Assembly (NCBI GenBank): GCA_016647705.1
Contig: CM028340.1
Coordinates: 16,383,001 to 16,447,000 of the forward strand
Length of the DNA: 64,000 nt
Direction of reading: 5' to 3'
From: Eucommia ulmoides
Lineage: Eukaryota > Streptophyta > Magnoliopsida > Garryales > Eucommiaceae
Shown one piece after another: positions 55,009-64,000 of this stretch. Numbering within the stretch: the first letter of the stretch is position 1; the number at the start of each line of letters is the position of its first letter. The notes beneath the pieces were generated by a model. The model had not been told where the DNA came from and made no database searches. It worked only from the letters and a program-made list of their open reading frames with translations. A program made the translations under genes and the position numbers.

Positions 55009-56130
55009 CTATGTTTGGTGACAAACGGGATTAAACATGGTATTGGAATGATCATTATTATTCCTATATTTGGTTACAAAATACATTAAACATGGTATTA
55101 GAATGACCGATAAATAAAAATGAAACAATATTCTTAAATATTTGGAAATTTTAGAACAAGATTTTGGGAACATGATAGAATTATGTAGGATACTAAACAA
55201 ATGTCATTTAAGTTATCCTTTAACTCGATAAACTAAAAAGTTTGGAAGTACTTTCGTGTTTCTGTTTTCCTTTTTTTCTATTCCCAAAAAAACTTATAAC
55301 AACAAGAAAACAAAAAAAAAAATGATTTTTTTATGTTCTGATTTCAGGATTTTGTTGTAAAAATCTGATAACAGAACAAAACAAATTTTCTCTTATTTTA
55401 CTAATTTTGTTCCAATAATTTTATTAACAGACTTAAGATATAGAAACACCAAACCCCACTTATACCTCACTTGTTTAGTGTTTCTGCTCTCATAAAATTG
55501 GGAATACAAATAAACATATGGATGAAAAGTTATTTATTTCGAGTTTTATATCTATATTCTTGGTTTTCTTGGAAGAAAAACAGAAATTTGGGAACAAAAA
55601 CAGAAATCTGGAAACAAAAACAAAACTATGTTCCCAGATTTCTATTTTTTTGTTTCCAGATTTCTGTTTTTGTTCCCATATTTTTGTTTTTGTTTTGTTC
55701 CCAGATTTCAATTTTTGTTCCCAGATTTCTGTTTTCGTTCCCAGATTTCTGTTTTTGTTTTGTTCCCAGATTTTGTTCCCATATTTCTGTTTCAGTTCCA
55801 TGTTTTCTAGGAACAGAAATATGAAATTAACACCACCATATTTTTGTTTATGTTTTCATAATTTTATTTTCTATTGTGAAAAATACGAAACAGAAGTATA
55901 AGCACTTCTTCTTACATAATACCTCATTTCATTTAGGATTAGGTAATTATAGGATTACCTAATACCTCATTTCATTTGGAATTGATTAATCCCATGAGCT
56001 GTGAGATTAGTCATTACTTGGGAATGAGAATGAAAACCAATCTCACTAACCAAATGTAGGAATGAAATGACCATTCTCAACTTCATTCCAATCCCAAGAT
56101 GAATTCCATATATCAAACGTAACCTTATAG
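55009..56130. mobile_element. MITE-like element carrying an inverted minisatellite
   Basis: Ends show imperfect inverted similarity (GGAATGATCATTATTATTCC...ATTTGGTTA on the left; its complement around 56050-56085). In the middle, 55575-55815 has units of GGGAACAAAAACAGAAATCT, then the same unit in reverse complement repeated about eight times, so the block can fold. Open frames there (FVPRFLF-type repeats) come from the minisatellite. No TSD established; the element touches the end of the LTR at 55008. Confidence 0.4.
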
Positions 56131-56604
56131 TATTCATGAATTTTGCAATTTTTTTTCTTATAAAAATTGAGTATAATAAATTCTAGTAAATTAAGTGTGG
56201 AAAGCCAACATATAAGTGTTACTGGAGTGCAAAGTGCAATTTGACTTAACTACCGGGGTGTAAAATTTAATTAACCCTATATTGTATTAATGGACTAGAT
56301 TTTTCTTCTTTTTCATAATAATAATGAATTGATATCATGAAGTAATAGAGTTAAATTTATTGCTACATTCATGTATTATTAAATAATAATCATTGTCTCA
56401 CAACTAAGTGATTATTTACCAAATAATTTGGTAACTATTTTATTTTATTTTATTGTTTTAATGTATTATTGACCAACTAAGTGTATTTAAAAAATAGTTA
56501 ATTAGATCAATATGCTCAAAATAAAATATATATTATAATTACATTGAAGTAAAAAAATATTTCTCTCTCTCATTTGTCTACACATTAGATAATGATTTTT
56601 TTTT

Positions 56605-56730
56605 TACCAATAAGGTATAACTCAAGTAATAAAGTTTGTTTGAATTAAAGCAGCTAAGAGACATTTGTAAGATTAGAAGTTTGAGCCCGCTAAAAATACA
56701 CTTGTAGGGAGAGACAACTATGAATCCCGA
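56605..56730 (+). mobile_element. Possible tRNA-derived SINE fragment
   Basis: GGTATAACTCAAGTAA resembles a pol III box A and AGAAGTTTGAGCCCG, about 70 bp later, a box B. No tRNA fold is apparent. Boundaries unknown. Confidence 0.35.
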
Positions 56731-57239
56731 ACGAGATTAAGCCAAATACTAACCAAATATTTGAATTGGAATGAAATTTAACTAAATTAATTATTATGCC
56801 GTTTGAAAATTTAATCAAATTACTATTTTACTCTTTGATGTCATTCTAATACAAAATGTAATTTCTTTTGCCACTAAACATAAGAATGATAATGATAATT
56901 CTATTTTATTACTATATTAATTTCAATTCTCTTGTCATTCCATTCTAGCATACCAAACGCAACAAAAGGATGTGAGGGGACACTCGTGTGAAACCAAAAA
57001 CGATTATGAAAATTTTCTAGGTACTCTTTCATAATTTTTTTTTTTATTTGTTTATAAACGAAAAAGTATTTAAGAATAAAAGCAACATTTGTTCTATGAT
57101 TTTAATTTTTTTAAAAATATTTTAATTATTTTTTTATCTATGTATTTTTTATATTTTAAAAATTGATGGACTATTATGACGCTTGAATTTGAACGGAGTG
57201 GAGAAAGAATTAAAGAACGATTAAGCGGACAAAAATATA

Positions 57240-57505
57240 AATTTAAAATAATATAATTTCTTAAAAATAAAATTTACTTAGAAATTAATAACCTTTTTTT
57301 TTTTTTGTGAATATATATTTAAATTAAAAAAATAAATATTTTAATTTTTTTTTCTAAAAATTATTTTTAGTTTAATTTTTAAAAATTAATTTTTCTCCAA
57401 ATTTAAATATTTTTTAATTTAATTTTAAAAATTATATATACAAAAAAAAATATTAATTTTTAAGTAAATTTTATTTTTAAGAAATAAAATATTTTATATT
57501 TAATT
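57240..57505. repeat. AT-rich inverted repeat
   Basis: About 57245-57300 (ATTTCTTAAAAATAAAATTT) and 57455-57500 are reverse complements, with A/T-only DNA between; a small fold-back element or MITE is likely. The surrounding 56135-58140 holds no gene. Confidence 0.55.
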
Positions 57506-58146
57506 TCTTAAAAGTTGACATGTTAATTAATAATTTTAAAAAACCAAGTTTAAATAGAGTTTTTTCGAAATTGTGTTCAAAATTACTTAAAAATTGCGTT
57601 TAAAATTGCCGAAAAATCTGAAGTGTATATAAATAAAAAAAATTGTCTATTTCAGCTAATTTCAAATGGTACCCCTTGGGGCTGGTGAACGCACAAACTG
57701 TACCCTATCTTTTGTCTAAATAAATCAATTTTTTTTTTTACATAAACTCTGTCTATAACGCTCCATGATACAACTTGCAAGACTGAAATATGTCAATTTA
57801 ACAAAAAAATTACAAGAATTTAAATCCTTTTTCTTTGAATTTGCAAATTGAAATGTAAATATAAAATTGATACTTTAGAAAACATATAAAGGGTGTAAAA
57901 GTAATTTTTTGTTAAATTGACATATTTATAATGTAAAATATTAATATGTATAATGTAAAATTTGATTTTGACATTAAAAGAGTAAAAAAAAAATTACAAA
58001 TACATAATTTTATAGTAACTTATGCAATAGGGTGATTTTAAAAAATAAAATAAAATTGAAAACTTTGAATCCGGCCATCCCAGTTAACCCCAAAATCATA
58101 TTAAAGTTCAAATAAGCTATATAATGATATTTTGTCAACTTTTTAA

Positions 58147-58325
58147 CACCAAAAATGCAAAGAACTCGTCTCCATATCCACACAGAGTATGAAACTAATC
58201 TCTTTCAGGGTACGTGGTTGTCCTTTCCAGTAATTATTTTTCCGCATCGAACCTCTGATCTTTCAGAGATTTCTCAACTTCTTTTACTCAAGCGGGTCTT
58301 ATCACTTGAACTACACTATATTAGT
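58147..58325 (-). mobile_element. Possible tRNA-derived SINE
   Basis: On minus, TAGTTCAAGTGATAAG fits a pol III box A and GAGGTTCGATGCGG a box B about 60 bp later. The rest has no coding signal. TSD not found. Confidence 0.4.
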
Positions 58326-59105
58326 GAAACATACAATAAACATTTGGTAAATATTTGTGTAGAAACATTAAAATACTATTAAATTATTAAAATAAACATA
58401 TATTATATTTATTTAATTATTCTTAATAACTACATTTTAAAAATAAGGCACATATAAAACAAATATTTATTTGTATTCGTATAATTAATATAAATTTATT
58501 TTACAAATAAAATTTTATAATTAAAAATACCTTACATGTTGAAAATTATAAATAAATATTTATACCCATTTCGGATCGGGTAATAAAAAATTAAATATCA
58601 TTAAATACGAAAAATTAAATATAATTTTGTAATAAAAAATAAAATATAGATAATCTTGTCATTTAAAATTTCATTATTTTTCTTTGTTTTTTAAAAAAAT
58701 ATGTTACTTTTCTAAAAAAAAAAATTGATCGCCAAATACAACTACGTGAATTTTTCATTTGCGAAAGGAAAAACGGGTCTAACTAGCCGGATGATGGGGT
58801 GACGTGAGCAGAGTATTGGGCATTCAGTACAATTGCCAACAGCAGATTTTCCCTCAAATTTAAGGTAGACCAATGACCATGACACCTTTTTGACCATTTG
58901 ATTTTTGAGTTTTTTGACCATGGCACATTGTGAAGAAGAAACAGTCGTGCTCTTCACTACATCTAACGCCCTGTTTGGGTTTGCATTTATGTCAAAGTAG
59001 ATTGTTTTTGTTTAAATTGTATTTTCTCTTTTTTTTCTATCCAAAATTTATTTATTTATTTCTAAACTTCATTTTTCATTTCCATACATGTCTAGACCAA
59101 CTTTT

Positions 59106-59465
59106 TGTTAAATTTATCCCATATTGGATGTTTGAAGGGTTGGTGGTAAGTATAAGAAAAAATTTCACTTCATCAATTAACTTTTGAGATTGAGAGAGAC
59201 CTAATACCACCTTACATTGGTATTAGAGCCCACCATACATTGGTATCAAATCCCAAATTATAACAACTCTGACACAATAGTAACAAAATGAGAGACTGAT
59301 TGAGGGTTAGCTCACAAAAAACTCGATGTGTGAGGGAGAGATATATTGTTAGGTTTACCTCACATCGGATATGGAAAGATTTGGTGGTCAGGTTATAAGT
59401 GTGAGAGAAAATTTCACCTCATAAGCTAACTTTTGGGGTTAAGAGAAATCCAATACCACCCTACA
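59106..59465 (+). mobile_element. TRIM retrotransposon, 360 bp (TSD ctttt)
   Basis: Two short direct LTRs, 59106-59216 (111 bp) and 59347-59465 (119 bp), both starting TGTTA and ending ACA, flanked by ctttt (59101-59105 and 59466-59470). Directly after LTR1 comes TTGGTATTAGAGCCC (59217-59231), matching the initiator-Met-tRNA primer site with one change; a degenerate second copy (ACATTGGTATCAAATCCC) follows. GTGAGGGAGAGAT (about 59330-59343) before LTR2 is the polypurine tract. The 130-bp interior has no ORF, so replication depended on enzymes from other elements. This fits the TRIM class closely. Confidence 0.9.
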
Positions 59466-59639
59466 CTTTTTTTTTTTGTTTTTGTTTGTAGAATGAAAAA
59501 GTTTAGCAGCCAACAAACAGAAAACAAAACAAAACAAACAAGCTAAAACTTAGGACACTTCTCAAATGCCCTTTTATCCATCTCTTAAAATAAGATATAT
59601 TCAAGATCAGTTGTCGGGATTTCCAGAATCTTGAGGGTA

Positions 59640-60000
59640 CAATCTTCACTTGCTTATCTTTTGGCGAAGATATCAGCACAACGGTTGGTTTCTCGAGGGG
59701 TAAATTAGAAGGTATAATCATTCAGCAGAAGTAGCCTCGTGCACTCTTCAATTAACTCCTTGAAGTGATAATTTTTCGGGAACGGGTTTTGAATTAAAGC
59801 CACTTGTGTAGAATTGGTTCCAACCGCAATCTTGATTCCCATAACTAAATTTCTGAGCTCTGCCTCCAATGTTGTGTAGATGCATCCAAAATATCTCATC
59901 TTCCATGCACACAGATTATCTCTAATTAAACCTCCAAAGCCTCATTTAGTAGGATCTCCTTTAGCGCTTCCATCTGTATTAAGTTGTATATAACCTATTT
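59640..60000 (-). pseudogene. LINE RNase H domain remnant
   Basis: On minus: LNTDGSAKGDPTK near 59980 (catalytic Asp), an in-frame TGA, GFGGLIRDN, then TLEAELRNLVMG (catalytic Glu), and further downstream an LLLNDYTF segment followed by a frame change. This is the RVT_3-type RNase H that removes RNA during reverse transcription. Confidence 0.75.
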
Positions 60001-61239
60001 TGGGACGAAACCAATTAGTACGGGGTCTTTTGAAATCATTTAGGAAATTTGGTTCGAAAAAGGATTTAGAGAGGTCATGAGCATAATTTGTAATTTTCAC
60101 AAGTGTAGAACTTAGAGAATTGTAGACTCCCTCTATAAGCTCTTTATTCTTATCTTTCCAAATTTCTCAAATGGTAGCAATGAAAAGAAAGCAAGAAGGA
60201 TTAAGGAAACTCCCTTTGAGATTATTTTTAATCCAAACCCAAATATCTATAGAACACTGATCGTATCTGAAACTAAAGCAACTAACTTGGTCCCATATAT
60301 AGTTAGCTTTAAGACACGTACGAATAGAATTTTCAATGTCTTTATTAGCCCTATTACATCTTTGTCATGTACTCGAAACTTCCCTACCTCTAGAGGCTCG
60401 GAAAGAATTAGTAACTAGCCTTTTATGGAAAATAGTCCAAAAAAGAATTTTAAATTTTGGGGATTTTTTAGTTTTCAAATCCAGTTCCAATTCCTATCAT
60501 ACACGTTATTCTCATTTCCATGAAAATTCAGCTGGTAAGCCATTTTGATGGAGAAAATCCAAGAATTATCAGGCATCTGAGAGGTTTATCAATGAACTCA
60601 AAAGAAGGAGGTTTCATGGTCCGAATTTAGTTTTATTATCAGAGTTAATTAAATATAAAATAGGATTAAGAAACCAACTGCCATTATTGTCAATAATGTC
60701 TGCAACTTTGAGATCAATGGAGTCTTGGAGTTCTTGGCACCCTAAGTTTTTGTCACCACACCACCAATCCGTCCAAAGATTAATAGAAGTCTCACCTCCT
60801 ATTTTTGATTTAACTCATCTATCAAGGATATTCTTAGCAGAAAAAATACATCTCCAAATATGAGAGCTACCATCAGTTTTCTTCCAACTATTGGAGTTAT
60901 TATCAATAAAGTACTTACTACGAATCACCCTAGCTCAAACGCTCTGATCATCATTAGCAATTTTTCAACCAAGTTTAGCCAATAAAGCCCTATTATTGAT
61001 TCTAGTCTTTCTAATACCTAGGCCCCTAAGCTCCTTACTAAGGCAGATTTTATCCCATTTAACAAGTGATATTTTTTCTGATTATCCTTGTACCCCCATA
61101 AGAAATTATGATTAATTTTTATGAATTTTATCACAAAATTTCAGAGGAATAGAGATAATTTGCATGGAATAATTCGAGATAGTGGTAGTCATAGATTTAA
61201 TGAGAATAGTTCTACCAGCCACTGAAAGCATATTAGTTT

Positions 61240-62571
61240 CTATTTAGAAAGTCTATTCTGATTTTTTTGAAAAACGTGGTGGACATGGAGATTGTTAAGT
61301 ATCCCATGAACAAGAGGAAAACCTAGATAGATGCCCAAGTCCTCTGCCAATCCGATATTCATTTTATTATTGATATCTCGAACTTTCCAACGGGGAATGC
61401 AATGAGCAACACAAAGTTTAGACTTAGAAAAATTAATCTTTCGACCCGAGACATCAGCAAAATTATTCAACAAGGAAAGAATATTGGCCACTTGAATATC
61501 ATTAGCTTTTGCAAACAGAACCAAATCACTCACAAAGAATAAATGGGAAATGACAAGGCCACTCCTACCCGCACAGAGGCCCTTCCACACACCCTTATTA
61601 GTACTGTCTATGATAATGTGGGAAAGTCTTTCCATACACAGGGTAAAGAGATAAGGGGATCGATGATCCCATTGCTTGATCTTCTTAGAAGGTGTAAATT
61701 CCTCAAGGGGTTCTCCATTTCAAAGAATAACTAAAGATGCATTGGTTACACAAGACGTAATTAAGTTAATCCAAAGGCTAGGGAAATTAAAGGAAAACAA
61801 GGTATCCCTACGGAACTCTCAACTAATTTTGTCATAAGCCTTTTCAAGATCAATTTTTAAAATAATACCATTATCATTACTTTTAGATTTTCTGAGAGAA
61901 TGGATAATAATAACATTATTCTTGGTCACATGACCCGGCACAAAGCTACTTTGGAACGGATCCACAAGATTATTTAGCATCTATCAAAGTCTAGCAACAA
62001 GTAGTTTAGTAACAATTTTATAAGCAGTATTACATAGAATTATCGGACAAAATTGCTTAATTCTTTCTGAAATATCAAATTTAGGGATAAGAGCAATAAA
62101 AATTTTGTTAGACATCACCGATAACTCCGAATTAATGAAACATTGTCGAACAAAGTTACAAACATCAGAACCCACAATATTTCAATTTCTTTTAAAAAAT
62201 ATTGGTTGAAAACCATCCGGCCTCGGAGCCTTTAAATCTTTCAAACTTTTGAGAGTATCTCAAATCTCTGAATTCCAAGGTAAAACACAAAGATCAAGAT
62301 GGGAGGCGTTATCCATTCTAGGGTAAGATAAACTATGAAGATTATTAGAGTTTGATAACGTTTCCATTGAGAACAAATTTAAGTAAAAATCTCTAACATG
62401 AGTTTTTAAGTCATCTTTGTTTCTAATGCAAAAGTCATCTTGTTTAAGCATAATAATTATGTTTCTTCTTCTCTTATTAAGCGTCATACAATGGAAGAAC
62501 TTATTATTTTTATTTCCCAATTGTAACCATTGTATTCTAAATTTTTCATGCCAATGAATTTCTTCTTCCAT
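61240..62571 (-). pseudogene. LINE reverse transcriptase remnant
   Basis: On minus: an N-terminal segment with QWLQLGNKNNKFFHCM (62571-62260), then FIALIPK and LCNTAYKIVTKLL (62175-61984), KIDLEKAYDKIS ending in TGA at 61819-61821 where the family has Trp, and ISHLFFVSDLVLFAKA (61635-61240), where the catalytic FADD box reads FVSD, so one catalytic Asp is lost. Reverse transcription by this copy is impossible. Confidence 0.85.
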
Positions 62572-62822
62572 AAGGATATTTTCATACTCTTTTGAAGATC
62601 TTGTTCCAGATAAGTTAAATTATGAGTAAAGAATCTATCATGAGTTTTTTTAACACGTTTTAGCCTTGCTTAAATACACCGTTTCATTTTAAATATATTC
62701 TCGAAGGTATTCAAATTTCACTCCTTAAGGATAAAAGTGAAATTTTTTAGTTTCAGATCCAAATTGGAATCATCATCAAACCAATTATCCGTCATTAAAT
62801 TCTTAAAGCTTTCATGAGTTAA

Positions 62823-63440
62823 TCACATAGCTTCAAAACAAAATGGTCTAATCCGGGGGGTGGGGAGGGAGAAACCATAACAGTAAATAAATAAAAGGGA
62901 ATGATCAGAGTACATACAAGGGAGGGTTTCCACGCCCGAATTTGGATAGATCACATTCCATTTATCATTAGTGAGAACTCTGTCAAGTCTTTTACCAATT
63001 CTGATACCGCTTCTAACCTTTCCCATCCATGTCATTTTAGGCCCATTAGAGCCCAAATCCATCAACCCATAGACATTTAGGTCACGGTTAAAACAATTAA
63101 TGCGAGCAATATTAGATGGCGTACATGAGCTGTTTTTTTCACTTTGGAAGGTAATGCCATTGAGATCGCCAGTCACCAACCAAGGAGGAGAGTTCTGATA
63201 AGAGACCTCTTTCATATCTTTCCAAAGCTCCTGTCTTAATCTAGGGTTAGGATTATCATAAACCGCAAACAACAACCAATTATCACAATTAACTCTGCTA
63301 ATGAACGCGTGAATAACTTGATTTTTAGCCGAGATAGTGCTAAGGGTAACCTTATCAGGCGTCCAAAAAATCTAAATCCCGCCAGCTCTACTACTAGGGT
63401 TAATATGATTGGATACTCCTGTAGAACTTCCTTCTTCATC
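62823..63440 (-). pseudogene. LINE endonuclease (EEP) remnant
   Basis: On minus: GGI then TAG (63372-63374, Trp expected) then IFW, FAVYDNPNPRLRQELWK, the catalytic-region motif VTGDLNGI, and YSDHSLL at the end. These are conserved blocks of the apurinic-type endonuclease that nicks the target DNA. Open from 63275 to 62823. Confidence 0.8.
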
Positions 63441-63630
63441 TTCTCTACTAACCTCTGTATTTCTTTGAATGATTTGGACTTTGAAAGTAGCAGCTTGTGG
63501 GCGATTTTCTTGAACGTGTCACTTGTTTGTAAATCAGAGCAGGAACACTAAAGCTTAGGAGAAGCCGAAGACTCAGTTTTCCAGGATAACTCATATGTCC
63601 ACTTCCAACAATTCATGTACTTTCCTTTCA

Positions 63631-63978
63631 AAAATATATTTTTTCTGTTGTTGTTTTGAATGAATCGAACAAATTCGTGTGGGCTTGGAGATCGAAATCA
63701 GAGAAATCTCTCTTTAATGGTGACTTTTCGTCTTGTTCATCTTTCCCTTCATAAGCCAAAGCTGCAGCATCTTCAGCTTATACTCCGACTGGACTTTCAT
63801 GGCTCACCACCTTGACCATGAACCTGGAACTCCCCAGGATGGCAAAAGCAATTGCTATGCTGAAAGAAGTTGAATTCAACTCAACAACTTCGGAAGATTT
63901 TTCCGGGGTTTCGAGTTTCACTTGCAGGATTTTCAGACCCTTCTTTTGTCCAACAGTCTCTAGAATTTCCTTATTCCC
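63631..63978 (-). pseudogene. Unrecognised coding-like exon with one stop
   Basis: On minus, 116 codons run from 63978, right after an acceptor-like TTATAATTAG, to TGA 63628-63630. Blocks: ILETVGQKKGLKILQVKLET, SIAIAFAILGSSRFMVKVVS, EDAAALAYEGKDEQDEKSPL, SDFDLQAHTNLFDSF. A single in-frame TAA (63778-63780) cuts it. Composition is protein-like and differs from the neighbouring LINE. It could be part of a host gene extending past the window, or LINE-linked cargo. Family not recognised. Confidence 0.45.
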
Positions 63979-64000
63979 CTAATTATAAACACAAACGAAG

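Larger units (their letters stand above)
59467..63560 (-). mobile_element. LINE (L1-type non-LTR retrotransposon), dead
   Basis: Minus strand: endonuclease (about 63440-62823), reverse transcriptase (about 62571-61240), zinc-binding region (about 60600-60050, many stops), RNase H (about 60000-59640), then a poly(A) tail seen as T-run at 59467-59476. This ORF2 order with a C-terminal RNase H is typical of plant L1 elements. Stops in every domain. The 5' end lies beyond 63560 and its boundary with the sequence at 63631-63978 is unclear. Confidence 0.85.

Noticed and set aside
55471..55901. ORFs with repeated FVPRFLF-type residues on both strands
   Set aside because: Arise from a minisatellite with inverted units; open in several frames at once.

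Overview
The window is nuclear DNA of a flowering plant, most likely a eudicot. It is AT-rich, has spliced genes with GT-AG introns, and is dominated by plant transposable elements: a Mutator-like element with a plant-mobile-domain gene, Ty1/copia and Ty3/gypsy-type LTR retrotransposons, a TRIM, Au-like SINEs, a LINE, a Helitron fragment and MITEs. I cannot name the species.

Only two host genes look intact, both on the minus strand. (1) A 14-exon casein kinase 1-like kinase (12022-17853, 463 aa); every splice phase agrees and all catalytic motifs are present. (2) A four-exon gene (20456-24057, 218 aa) for an unrecognised hydrophilic protein made of two similar halves, each with an FERA-x-EEI helix segment.

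Layout. 1-7200: a decayed Mutator-like transposase and a plant-mobile-domain gene on plus, a 1.5 kb inverted repeat, two related minus-strand ORFs, and an array of perfect and near-perfect palindromes. 8496-10738: a solo LTR. 12022-24057: the gene island, with a SINE between the genes and MITE-like inserts in an intron. 24936-38464: an old copia element on minus; its coding region is split by a rearranged LTR retrotransposon (29443-32728, TSD gtgaa) and its 5' LTR by a solo LTR (35790-37861, TSD caatc). 39736-41905 and 42155-44148: two more solo LTRs with perfect 5-bp TSDs. 44705-45718: a 507-bp tandem duplication. 47891-48127: a Helitron Rep-domain remnant. 52037-52664: a Tourist-like MITE with TAA TSD and a paralogous unfilled copy of its target beside it. 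52875-55008: a truncated LTR. 59106-59465: a 360-bp TRIM with 5-bp TSD, lying against the poly(A) end of a dead LINE (59467 to about 63560, minus). 63631-63978: an unrecognised coding-like stretch.

Most transposon genes carry in-frame stops or lost catalytic residues, so the transposon fraction is mainly fossil; the exception is one intact small ORF (6041-6475). The finding I rate highest is the composite structure at 1-7200.
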